DNA from: Desulfocucumis palustris
GTDB lineage: Bacteria > Bacillota > Desulfotomaculia > Desulfotomaculales > Desulfocucumaceae
DNA: 64,000 nucleotides
Direction: 5' to 3'
NCBI RefSeq assembly: GCF_002933875.1
Contig: NZ_BFAV01000019.1
Span: 58,293-122,292, forward strand
Part shown: positions 37,554 to 45,008 of the stretch, piece by piece
Layout: each line of letters starts with the position of its first letter
Numbering within the stretch: the first letter of the stretch is position 1
Made by a program: the position numbers and the translations under genes
The notes under the pieces: generated by a model
Databases searched by the model: none
Told to the model about the DNA's origin: nothing
What the model saw: the letters and a program-made list of their open reading frames with translations, nothing else

Positions 37554-37627
37554 AAATTGACAATTTGATTCGTGAGTTAAGAGGTTAAAAAATGGAGCAA
37601 TTTTAAAACATGAAATTAAGTTGTCAA
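37554..37627. promoter_or_regulatory. Right-end repeat cluster (putative arm sites)
   Basis: AAATTGACAA at 37554-37563 (inverse of the TTGTCAATTT core), the 15-mer at 37578-37592 that is an inverted copy of 19666-19680, and ATTAAGTTGTCAA at 37615-37627. Together with the left cluster these repeats mark both ends of the element at comparable distances from the tRNA repeats. Confidence 0.5.
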
Positions 37628-37633
37628 AATAAA

Positions 37634-37666
37634 AAAGGATTCAGAGTAAAAACCCTGAATCCCTTG
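37634..37666 (-). terminator. Element-borne terminator of tRNA-Val
   Basis: On the reverse strand GGATTCAGG pairs with CTCTGAATCC, followed by TTTTTTATTTT. It lies just past the tRNA 3' end, so the inserted element replaces both the tRNA 3' half and its terminator. Confidence 0.8.
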
Positions 37667-37677
37667 TCGCTGTAGGT

Positions 37678-37749
37678 CTGGTGGGGACGGCTGGTTTCGA
37701 ACCAGCGGCCTCTTGAATGTGAGTCAAGCGCTCTCCCGCTGAGCTACGC
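37678..37749 (-). repeat. Right attachment repeat
   Basis: Identical over 72 bases to 19558-19629. Here it continues into a fully paired acceptor stem, so this copy belongs to the working tRNA. Confidence 0.93.
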
Positions 37750-37753
37750 CCCC
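37679..37753 (-). tRNA. tRNA-Val (CAC)
   Basis: The acceptor GGGGGCG pairs with CGTCCCC with one G-U; D arm GCTCAGCGGGAGAGC; anticodon stem CTTGA/TCAAG around CTCACAT (anticodon CAC); T arm CTGGTTCGAAACCAG; encoded CCA. It is intact, with its 3' part supplied by the integrated element. Confidence 0.95.
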
Positions 37754-37834
37754 GCGACTATCAACTTGCAATAGTCATGTTAACATAAATATTCCCTAAA
37801 AGCAAGGGTGAACGGTCATAAAAATATGTACATG

Positions 37835-38572
37835 TCATCTATATAATTCAATTTTTCCATCTTTATACCGGCTGGTGAAGTCATACATGTTTAACCTGGC
37901 GCACCATTTAATGTCTTCCTCAAGGCCAAGCCGTAAAAGTTTTTGTCCGTGCCGGGAATCGTAAAATGCTCTGATCGGTTCCCGGGCGTAATGCTGGGCG
38001 ATGCGCAGGGCTCCCGTGGCTGAATCGGCAAGCGAGGGTTTTAGCTGCAGCAGTTCCTGTATCACAAATCCGGCCGCCAGGGTGTCCTCCAGGGAAAATT
38101 TATCCGCGGTGCCGGCACAGATGAGTACAATGTCCTTGCCTTTTTTTGCCGCTGCCAGGGCGGTTGCCTTTGCGTTCAACATGCCGGCTATAAAAATGTC
38201 GGACGCCCTGGCGGCCCCACTGATGGCCCTGGTGCCGTTGGAGGTGGTAAGCACCAGGTAATTGCCGGTAACCACCTGTGGTGTATATTCCAGAGGCGAG
38301 TTGCCGTGGGGGAAAAAGGGTATCTTCTGTCCTCCCCGCTCTCCCGCCAGCAACATTATCCCCGGATGAGCGTTGTTTATTTTTTTCTGGGGCTCCGCCG
38401 CCAGCGACCGGGCTTCCTCCACGGAAACCACCGGAAAAATTCCCAAACATCCGTTGGCCAGCGCTGTGGTTATGGTGCTGGTGGCTCTGAGCACATCAAA
38501 TACCACTGCGGTTTTTCCGGTTAAATCATGGTCAGGTATATGTTTCGCGGCCGCAATTACTTCTATTAACAT
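37835..38572 (-). CDS. comB: 2-phosphosulfolactate phosphatase family protein
   Basis: A 245-residue Mg-dependent phosphatase of the ComB family. Hallmarks are AVVFDVLRATSTITTALANG, LLAGERGG, GNSPLEYTPQVV, LTTSNGTRAI, and AAGFVIQELL with the final SRHGQKL. In methanogens ComB makes sulfolactate for coenzyme M; in clostridia the family is widespread and its physiological substrate is less certain. The gene diverges from the motility operon. The ATG is followed by a short, complete reading frame of normal length. Confidence 0.88.
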   Translation of the reverse strand: MLIEVIAAAKHIPDHDLTGKTAVVFDVLRATSTITTALANGCLGIFPVVSVEEARSLAAEPQKKINNAHPGIMLLAGERGGQKIPFFPHGNSPLEYTPQVVTGNYLVLTTSNGTRAISGAARASDIFIAGMLNAKATALAAAKKGKDIVLICAGTADKFSLEDTLAAGFVIQELLQLKPSLADSATGALRIAQHYAREPIRAFYDSRHGQKLLRLGLEEDIKWCARLNMYDFTSRYKDGKIELYR

Positions 38573-38908
38573 GTGTTATCCTCCAAACAGGTCCGGGGAC
38601 ACACCTTTGTGGACTATCTTAATTCTTTTTTAATTTTAAACAAAAACTCGCGAAGGAATGTCCCGGCGTATATCCACTAATCTATTATACATATTGGTGC
38701 AGGATTAGGGAAAGCATTGCTAGCACATAGCAAACAAAAGTTTAAAGATAACTTTAAATTAATTTAAAGATAACAAAATGTGGCAAGGTATTGGCAAAAA
38801 AAAGAATTTTTCAGGCATATTGAAGGAAGTTTTCCTTTGAAGTCGAATATTGCATATAAAGGTATTATTCTGCAATATTTAGCAAAACAGGGAGGGGGCG
38901 CCCGGCGT
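38573..38908. other. Intergenic control region between comB and motB
   Basis: A 336-bp divergent region. The direct repeat TTTAAAGATAAC occurs at 38741-38752 and 38763-38774, 22 bp apart, and may bind a regulator of the motility operon. No sigma-28 promoter pattern (TAAA-N15-GCCGATAT) is seen here. A possible longer reading frame enters from 38780, but it has no ribosome site. Confidence 0.45.
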
Positions 38909-39691
38909 TTGAAGCGTTCTTCGAAAAAACAAAAAAAGGATAATTCGGAACGCTGGTTGCTGACATACTCAGACATGATTACACTCTTGCTCATTTTTTT
39001 TATTGTATTATACACCATGAGCAAGATAGATGTGGAAAAATGGAGGGTGCTTTCAAATTCACTTACCCAGGCGCTGGGGGCGGGTGGTATGGTGCTTGAC
39101 GCACCCGGTCCTTCCATGGTGGAGGGATTGTCACAGCCGGAGACTATCCATACTTCAGCGGAAACCGCGCAACTGGAAAAATTAAAGCAGCAGCTTCAGG
39201 AGTATATAACCAAGGCGCAGCTTGATAAGAAAGTGTCTGTCAGCACCGAGGAGAGAGGAATAGTGCTTTCCTTCCAGGAGGAAGTGTTGTTCAATCTTGG
39301 ATCAGCCGAATTAACCCCTTCCGCGAGGGGAATCATACACAAAATAGGGCCTATATTGGAAACCGTTCCCAATTATATGCGGATAGAGGGGCATACCGAC
39401 GACCTGCCCATCAATACCAGGCAGTACCCTTCCAACTGGGAGCTTTCAGCCGCCAGAGCCATCAATGTATTGAGGGAATTGGAAAAAGGCTTCGATATAC
39501 TGCCCCAGCGGCTTTCCGCGGCGGCTTACGGGGAGTTCAGGCCAAGGGCGCCGAACATATCCAGCGATAACCGGCAGCTTAACAGGCGCGTCAATATAGT
39601 TATCATGAGAAACAAATTTATCATGACGGAGCCCGAATCAGCGAGGATCGTACCGGCTGAGGAATTTAACAATAGTCAGGCAGTTAGGTAA
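38909..39691 (+). CDS. motB: Flagellar motor stator protein MotB
   Basis: About 260 residues. A single N-terminal membrane helix holds the proton-binding Asp (WLLTYSDMITLLLIFFIVLYTM). A plug/linker follows, then an OmpA-like peptidoglycan-binding domain (ILETVPNYMRIEGHTDDLPINTRQYPSNWELSAARA, NRQLNRRVNIVI). I chose TTG 38909 because GGAGGGGG is just upstream and the protein then starts with the normal basic tail (LKRSSKKQKKDNSERW). The gene precedes motA, the reverse of the usual order. Confidence 0.92.
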   Translation: MKRSSKKQKKDNSERWLLTYSDMITLLLIFFIVLYTMSKIDVEKWRVLSNSLTQALGAGGMVLDAPGPSMVEGLSQPETIHTSAETAQLEKLKQQLQEYITKAQLDKKVSVSTEERGIVLSFQEEVLFNLGSAELTPSARGIIHKIGPILETVPNYMRIEGHTDDLPINTRQYPSNWELSAARAINVLRELEKGFDILPQRLSAAAYGEFRPRAPNISSDNRQLNRRVNIVIMRNKFIMTEPESARIVPAEEFNNSQAVR

Positions 39692-39719
39692 GGAATAGAT
39701 AAGGGAAAGGATTATCTGT

Positions 39720-40499
39720 ATGGAAGCTACAATGATTGTCGCCTTTTTAGTGGCTGTATTTTCCCTGGCAGGGGGTTTTCTGTGGGACGGCGGACACCTG
39801 TCCTCGCTTTTTAAACCCAGTGCCGCGCTGATTGTTTTCGGGGGGACCGCCGGGTGTACATTCTTTAGTTTTACATTTAATGAAATAAAAAACATTCCCA
39901 CCCTTTTTAGGGTGGCGCTCCAGGCCAAATCCCAGGATCCCGCCGAGATCATCGACCTGATAGTGGGGCTGGCGGATGAGGCCAGGCGGGAGGGCCTGCT
40001 GTTTCTGGAGAACCGCCTGAATGAAGTTCATGATCCTTTTTTGCGGAAAGGTATTCAACTGGTTGTGGACGGAACAGACCCCGAACTGGTTAGAAGCATA
40101 ATGGATGTGGAGCTTTATTCCATTGAGGAAAGGCATCACGCCGGCATACAGATTTTTGAGGCCGCCGGTGGTTACGCGCCCACCATGGGAATTATAGGCA
40201 CGGTTATGGGACTGGTGCACGTATTGGGAAGCGTGTCCGACCCCAACGGCCTTGCTTCCGCCATTGCCGTGGCGTTCATGGCCACTTTTTACGGAATAGG
40301 CAGCGCCAACGTGGTCTTTCTACCAATGGCCGCCAGGTTGGGCAATATCAGCAAAAAAGAAGTGCTTTTAAGAGAGCTTATGGTGGAGGGGATTGTTTCC
40401 CTGCAGGCCGGCTACAATCCGATACTGATCAGGGAAAGGCTTACGGCGTTTTTAAACCCGTCCGCCCGTAATAGGAGCAAAGAAGAGGAAGAGGAATAA
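39720..40499 (+). CDS. motA: Flagellar motor stator protein MotA
   Basis: A 259-residue four-helix membrane stator partner of MotB. Seen are the first helices MIVAFLVAVFSLAGGFLW and SAALIVFGGTAGCTFFSF, the cytoplasmic charged loop with AEIIDLIVGLADEARREGLLFLE, and the conserved AAGGYAPTMGIIGTVMGLVHVL, followed by the last helix AVAFMATFYGIGSANVVFLP. It is 28 bp after motB. Confidence 0.94.
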   Translation: MEATMIVAFLVAVFSLAGGFLWDGGHLSSLFKPSAALIVFGGTAGCTFFSFTFNEIKNIPTLFRVALQAKSQDPAEIIDLIVGLADEARREGLLFLENRLNEVHDPFLRKGIQLVVDGTDPELVRSIMDVELYSIEERHHAGIQIFEAAGGYAPTMGIIGTVMGLVHVLGSVSDPNGLASAIAVAFMATFYGIGSANVVFLPMAARLGNISKKEVLLRELMVEGIVSLQAGYNPILIRERLTAFLNPSARNRSKEEEEE

Positions 40500-40523
40500 T
40501 ACATAGTTATTGGGGGGTAAAAG

Positions 40524-41006
40524 ATGGCTGACAATAGAAATGAAGAACAGGCCGTGGTTTTTTATCTGCGGGAGCAGACTTACGGTATTGATATTGATTC
40601 AGTGCTGGAAATAATTCGCATGGAGTCCATTGTGCAGGTGCCGGGTACCCCTCACTTTATTGAAGGCATTATTAATCTCAGGGGCCGCATAGTGCCTGTA
40701 ATGGATCTTGCCAGGTGGTTCGGGCTGGAGGCGTCGGAAATCACTTCATCATCCCGGATTATCATAGTGGAGGCCGGGGAAAGCACGGTGGGAATGATTG
40801 TTGATTCCGTTTCCGAGGTATTAAGATTTCCCGTGTCCTGTATTGAGCCTCCGCCGCCGATGATCGGCAATATGGAATTTATCAGGGGGGTAGCTCTGTT
40901 TGACCAGCGCATGATAATTCTGCTGGAATTGGCCAGGGTGCTGCGGGAGGAAGAAAAAACGGCCCTTGACCAACTTGACATGAATGCATTAAAAAGTTAC
41001 GTGTAA
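40524..41006 (+). CDS. cheW: Chemotaxis coupling protein CheW
   Basis: A 160-residue SH3-like adaptor linking CheA to receptors. Seen are VVFYLREQTYGIDIDSVLEIIRM, VPGTPHFIEGIINLRGRIVPVMDLARWFGL and the SRIIIVEAG...VGMIVDSVSEVLR repeat. ATG with GGGGGG upstream, 24 bp after motA and 14 bp before cheA. Membership in the motor/chemotaxis operon is clear. Confidence 0.95.
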   Translation: MADNRNEEQAVVFYLREQTYGIDIDSVLEIIRMESIVQVPGTPHFIEGIINLRGRIVPVMDLARWFGLEASEITSSSRIIIVEAGESTVGMIVDSVSEVLRFPVSCIEPPPPMIGNMEFIRGVALFDQRMIILLELARVLREEEKTALDQLDMNALKSYV

Positions 41007-41020
41007 GGGGTGATGACAGT

Positions 41021-43129
41021 ATGTTCAGCGACGTTGAAATGATGGTATTCATGGAGGAACTGGAAGAGAAAATTCAGCTGATAAATGATAATGTGCTGTT
41101 GCTGGAGAAGGACGGTGAAAGTCCGGCGGTTATCCAGGAGATATTCCGGGCGGCCCACACCATAAAAGGATCGTCGGCGGTGATGGGCTACGAGAAAATG
41201 TCCCGGCTTACGCATGAAATAGAAAACCTGTTTGACCGCCTGCGCCAGGGAACTATGAAGGTGACAACTCCCATGGTGGACATACTGTTTGAGGCGCTGG
41301 ACACTCTTAAAGCCCTGAAGGATGAAATAACCGGGGATGCCGGAGAGGTGGACGAGGCACCGGTTATTCAAAAAATAAAATCCTGTCTTGGGGAAACCGG
41401 CGGCTGCGCTCCGGCAGCAGCGGAAACCCCCGCCCCCGCCGGACCGGTTGTGTCTGAACAGCCTGACGGGACTTTTAAAGATATGCTTCAGATAGACGAT
41501 ATTCTTGAGAATATGGTAAGAGAAGCCGAGGTAAGAGGCTACCAGGCTTATAAAATAAACATTGAGGTGGACCCGGGCACCCAGATGAAAAATGTTCGGG
41601 CCTTTCTGGTGTTTGAATCCCTGCAGCAGGTGGGGGATATCATCAGGAGCATTCCTTCGGCGGAGGATTTGCAAGACGGCAAATACGACCAGGGATTCAC
41701 CCTGGTGCTGTTTACCAAGGAAGACCAGGGGGAAATAACCAACCTGCTCATGTCAATAGCTGAAATAAGCAGGGTTGAGGTAGTGCCCCTGGAAATAAAC
41801 GGGCATGTTGCCGACGGTGACACCGCCGTCGAGAATAATTTTGGGCAGCAAGCCGCCGAGGTAAACGAGACCCGGAAGGATTCCGGGGATATTAAAAAGG
41901 CGGCCGCCCCCCATATGGAAAAGACCACCATTAAAACCGTCCGGGTGGATGTGCAGAAGCTTGATTCCCTGATGAACCTGGTGGGGGAACTGGTTATTGA
42001 CCGCACCAGGCTGGACCGTTTTTCGGAGATATTTGAGGGCAAGTACGGTTCGGATGATTTGGCCGAGAATATACTGGAAATTTCCAATCATTTGGGGCAG
42101 GTTACCACCGACCTTCAGGATGAAATAATGAAGGCCAGGATGCTTCCCGTGGCAACCGTTTTTAACCGTTTGCCCAGGATGGTGCGGGATATAGCTCAAA
42201 AATTGGGCAGGGAAATCGACTTTATCGTGGAAGGCCAGGAAACGGAACTGGACCGTAACGTTATTGAAATAATCGGCGATCCCCTTATTCACCTAATCAG
42301 GAACGCCATCGACCATGGAATTGAGCCCCCCGAGGAAAGGGTTGCCCTAGGCAAACCCCGGACCGGCCGGGTAAAATTAAAGGCTTCCTACGTGGAAAGC
42401 CACATCGTCATAACCCTGGAAGACGACGGGCGGGGCATGGACGCGGCCAAATTAAAGGCAACCGCCGTTAAAAAGGGGATAATCACCGGGGAAGCCGCCG
42501 CCCGGATGAGCGACCGCGAGGCCCTGGAACTGATCATGGCCCCGGGATTTTCCACCGCCCAGGTGGTAAGCGATGTTTCCGGCCGGGGCGTGGGTATGGA
42601 TATAGTGAGAAACCAAATAGAGCAAATAAACGGCACTGTTGAACTGGACACCTCCGTTGGCCGGGGCACCACTTTCTACATCAAGCTGCCCCTTACCCTG
42701 GCTATTATCAGGGCGTTAATGGTGAGTCTGGGCGAGCAGGTTTATGCCTTCCCGCTCACCAATGTCCAGGAAACCCTGGCCATAAAGCGGGAGGAAATTA
42801 AACTTATCCGCCACAATGAAGTTATAGTGGTGCGGGGGAGAGTGCTGCCCCTGGTCCGCCTGTCCAACATATACCAGATGGAAGAGGCGGATGAAGAAAG
42901 GCTTTATGTGGTAATCCTGGGCTCGGCGGAGCGCAGGATAGGTGTGGTTGTGCACAGGTTAATAGGCGAGCAGGAGATAGTCATTAAGTCGCTGGGCAAT
43001 TACCTCGGGCAGATTACCGGGCTTTCCGGAGCCACAATACTTGGGGACGGACGGGTGGCTCTGATAGTGGACGCCAGGGGACTGGTTAAAGAGTTGGGCA
43101 CCGAGGAGCTTGCCTATGCCGCCAATTAA
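41021..43129 (+). CDS. cheA: Chemotaxis histidine kinase CheA
   Basis: A 702-residue kinase with the full domain order. The P1 Hpt domain has the phospho-His in AAHTIKGSSAVMGY (about 45-60). A P2-like region is about 155-260. The P3 dimerisation helices begin at VDVQKLDSLMNLVGELVIDRTRL. The P4 ATPase has HLIRNAIDHGIEPPEERVALGK, DDGRGMDAAKL and GRGVGMDIVRNQIE. The C-terminal P5 CheW-like domain is FPLTNVQETLAI...VRGRVLPLVRLSNIY. It overlaps cheB by 20 bp. It phosphorylates CheY/CheB; no cheY or cheR is in the window. Confidence 0.96.
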   Translation: MFSDVEMMVFMEELEEKIQLINDNVLLLEKDGESPAVIQEIFRAAHTIKGSSAVMGYEKMSRLTHEIENLFDRLRQGTMKVTTPMVDILFEALDTLKALKDEITGDAGEVDEAPVIQKIKSCLGETGGCAPAAAETPAPAGPVVSEQPDGTFKDMLQIDDILENMVREAEVRGYQAYKINIEVDPGTQMKNVRAFLVFESLQQVGDIIRSIPSAEDLQDGKYDQGFTLVLFTKEDQGEITNLLMSIAEISRVEVVPLEINGHVADGDTAVENNFGQQAAEVNETRKDSGDIKKAAAPHMEKTTIKTVRVDVQKLDSLMNLVGELVIDRTRLDRFSEIFEGKYGSDDLAENILEISNHLGQVTTDLQDEIMKARMLPVATVFNRLPRMVRDIAQKLGREIDFIVEGQETELDRNVIEIIGDPLIHLIRNAIDHGIEPPEERVALGKPRTGRVKLKASYVESHIVITLEDDGRGMDAAKLKATAVKKGIITGEAAARMSDREALELIMAPGFSTAQVVSDVSGRGVGMDIVRNQIEQINGTVELDTSVGRGTTFYIKLPLTLAIIRALMVSLGEQVYAFPLTNVQETLAIKREEIKLIRHNEVIVVRGRVLPLVRLSNIYQMEEADEERLYVVILGSAERRIGVVVHRLIGEQEIVIKSLGNYLGQITGLSGATILGDGRVALIVDARGLVKELGTEELAYAAN

Positions 43130-44180
43130 GGTTCTGGTGGTGGATGATTCGGCCCTGATGAGGCGCCTGATCACCCGCTTTCTGGAGGTTGATGGGGAGT
43201 TCCAGGTAATAGACACGGCCTCCAACGGTGAAGAGGCCATTAAAAAAATAATTAACCTTCGTCCGGATGTGGTGACCCTGGACGTGGAAATGCCGGTTAT
43301 GGACGGTCTTACAACCCTGAGCACCATTATGAAGCAGCGTCCCATACCGGTGGTAATGTTAAGCGCCCTTACCTACGAAGGGGCCAGGGAAACCATGCGG
43401 GCGCTTTCCCTGGGGGCCGTGGATTTCGTATCCAAACCCACCAAACCGGGAGAAATGGAAGCCATGGTGGCGGACCTTAAATTTAAATTAAGGGCGGCCG
43501 CCCAGGCTTCCTTGCGCAGAGTCGCCCAGAGAAAGGCGATTTCTCCCATCAGGCCGGTTGCGCCGGTTATCACCCCAACCGGTCACCAACCCAGGACCGG
43601 TGGGAAAGTGGGGTTGGTGGTTATCGGGTCCTCCACCGGCGGGCCCGCCGCCCTGCAGCAACTGGTTCCGGTCTTGCCGACCACCCTTTCGGCGGGAGTG
43701 GTCATAGTGCAGCACATACCGGTGGGATTTTCTGGGCCCATGTCGGAGCACCTGGACAGAAAGTCAAAATTAAAGGTGAAACACGCGGCCCAGGGAGATC
43801 CGGTGACTCCCGGAACTGTGCTGGTGGCTCCGGCAGGCTACGACCTCACCTTCAGGGGAAGGCCGGGGGCACTCACGGTAAACCTGGACCCCGGAAAAGG
43901 TCCCGTGCCGCCGGGGGGGTTCAGGCCGTCGGTGGATGTGGTTATGTCGTCGGCGGCTCAAACCTGCGGCGCTGGTTGCATGGGGGTTCTTCTCACCGGC
44001 ATGGGGAGGGACGGGGCAAAAGGCATGCTGGAAATAAGGCAGCGCAGGGGGCATACCATTGCCGAGGCGGAAAGCACCTGCGTGGTGTACGGCATGCCCA
44101 AGGCTGCTTATGAAATCGGAGCGGCGGAAAAGGTGCTGCCGCTCTATGATATTGCCCAGGAAATTGTAAAAATGATATAA
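43110..44180 (+). CDS. cheB: Chemotaxis protein-glutamate methylesterase CheB
   Basis: 356 residues. The N-terminal receiver has VLVVDDSALMRRLI, the phospho-Asp in VVTLDVEMPVMDG and the LSALTYEG Thr/Ser region. The C-terminal esterase has the catalytic Ser in VVIGSSTGGPAAL, His in VQHIPVGFS and Asp in LLTGMGRDGAKGM. It demethylates or deamidates receptors. The last 60 bases of the gene are repeated at 44891-44950, beyond an inserted gene. Confidence 0.96.
   Translation: MPMPPIKVLVVDDSALMRRLITRFLEVDGEFQVIDTASNGEEAIKKIINLRPDVVTLDVEMPVMDGLTTLSTIMKQRPIPVVMLSALTYEGARETMRALSLGAVDFVSKPTKPGEMEAMVADLKFKLRAAAQASLRRVAQRKAISPIRPVAPVITPTGHQPRTGGKVGLVVIGSSTGGPAALQQLVPVLPTTLSAGVVIVQHIPVGFSGPMSEHLDRKSKLKVKHAAQGDPVTPGTVLVAPAGYDLTFRGRPGALTVNLDPGKGPVPPGGFRPSVDVVMSSAAQTCGAGCMGVLLTGMGRDGAKGMLEIRQRRGHTIAEAESTCVVYGMPKAAYEIGAAEKVLPLYDIAQEIVKMI
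44121..44180 (+). repeat. Direct repeat copy 1 (cheB 3' end)
   Basis: Sixty bases ending at the cheB stop codon, matching 44891-44950 with a single difference (T at 44136, C at 44906). The two copies flank a 710-bp insert. Confidence 0.93.
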
Positions 44181-44366
44181 GTAATGAAAATAAATGGGAA
44201 GCAGCCTCCTGTGAATTGATTCGCGCGCGAGGCTGTTCTTGTTTATTGGGCATAACACTATAATTGTCCTTGTTTCGTTTCGTGTTATCTGAATGCTGTT
44301 ACGGTCAATTGCACCCACATACCTGCAATGGTATAATTAGGGAAATTGCCTGGAAGAAGGTGCAAT

Positions 44367-44798
44367 ATGGACGTTATTACATCTGCCGACATGAAAAACA
44401 TCTTTTATATCATAATTAAATACTTTACCGGTAAGCAGCATGTCCTGGCCGTTTATCTTTTCGGTTCCGCAGCCAAAAACCTGATGCAAAAAAATAGCGA
44501 CATCGATATTGCCGTATTATTAGATGAGAAAATAAAAAATAAAATACAGCGCTTTGACTTGATCCTGACTGCCGGAATGGAACTGGAAAAAGAAACAGGC
44601 CGGTCATTCGACGTGGTGGATATTACCAAAGTCCCTTTGGTACTTCAGCATCAAATACTTAAGACAGGTCAATTACTGCTGGAAAACGACAGGCCGGCAC
44701 GAATAAACTTTGAAGTTGGATCCCGCCGGAAATATTTTGATTTGCTGCCTCTTTACAAAGCAAGGGACAAAAACATATTGCAAGAGTTCAAGGGGTGA
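44367..44798 (+). CDS. MntA-like minimal nucleotidyltransferase
   Basis: 143 residues with the nucleotidyltransferase signature VYLFGSAAKNLMQKNSDIDIAVLL (GS-x-D-x-D) and the MntA-type FDVVDITKVPLVLQHQILKTGQLLLEND. MntA proteins AMPylate and silence their HEPN partner HepT. ATG 44367 has GAAGAAGG upstream. The gene lies in an insert between the two cheB-end repeats and is unrelated to chemotaxis. Downstream only a degenerate HepT-like fragment is visible. Confidence 0.8.
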   Translation: MDVITSADMKNIFYIIIKYFTGKQHVLAVYLFGSAAKNLMQKNSDIDIAVLLDEKIKNKIQRFDLILTAGMELEKETGRSFDVVDITKVPLVLQHQILKTGQLLLENDRPARINFEVGSRRKYFDLLPLYKARDKNILQEFKG

Positions 44799-44805
44799 AA
44801 CAACA

Positions 44806-44880
44806 ATGGTTGAAATGCCCAACATGGTCAATTTTTACATGGTGAGGTTATATAAAAGGGCAGAGCGACTATGGGCCTGA
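44806..44880 (+). pseudogene. Possible HepT (HEPN toxin) remnant
   Basis: A 24-residue frame, 7 bp after the nucleotidyltransferase, contains MPNMVNFYMVRLYKR. HepT proteins have a segment of the form M-x-x-F-R-N-x-x-V-H-x-Y. The catalytic Arg and His of that segment are missing here. The similarity is short, so this is tentative. Confidence 0.35.
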
Positions 44881-44890
44881 CTCCGGAGGC

Positions 44891-44950
44891 GCGGCGGAAA
44901 AGGTGCCGCCGCTCTATGATATTGCCCAGGAAATTGTAAAAATGATATAA
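44891..44950 (+). repeat. Direct repeat copy 2 (cheB 3' end duplicate)
   Basis: Sixty-base duplicate of the cheB 3' end (one mismatch). It ends in a TAA that overlaps the -35 TAAA of the flgM promoter, so the ancestral cheB-flgM junction lies here and the intervening DNA is an insertion. Confidence 0.9.
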
Positions 44951-44974
44951 AGTTTTATAATGCTCTGCCGATTT
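44948..44974 (+). promoter_or_regulatory. Sigma-28 (FliA/SigD) promoter of flgM
   Basis: TAAA at 44948-44951, a 15-bp spacer, then GCCGATTT at 44967-44974, 35 bp before flgM. Matches the sigma-28 consensus TAAA-N15-GCCGATAA at 10 of 12 positions or better. Confidence 0.85.
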
Positions 44975-45008
44975 TAGAAATAAGATACACTGAAGAAGGT
45001 CGGTAGAG

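Larger units (their letters stand above)
19558..37749. mobile_element. Tail-less prophage or capsid-forming satellite integrated in tRNA-Val
   Basis: An AT-rich block bounded by an exact 72-bp direct repeat of tRNA-Val sequence. The integration unit (one repeat included) is 18,120 bp. A tyrosine integrase at the right end points leftward beside the intact tRNA. All virion genes run rightward: scaffold, capsid, small terminase, large terminase, portal, connector, head closure. No tail, baseplate, endolysin, repressor of usual size or replication initiator was found. The capsid module precedes the terminase and is separated from it by a helicase gene, an unusual order. Confidence 0.9.

Noticed and set aside
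19558..37749. CRISPR array or restriction/defence island in the AT-rich block
   Set aside because: No regularly spaced repeats with unique spacers and no cas or restriction genes were found; the block is explained by virion and integration genes.
19558..37749. Complete temperate phage
   Set aside because: No tail, endolysin, standard repressor or replication initiator could be recognised, so the complete-phage label is not supported.
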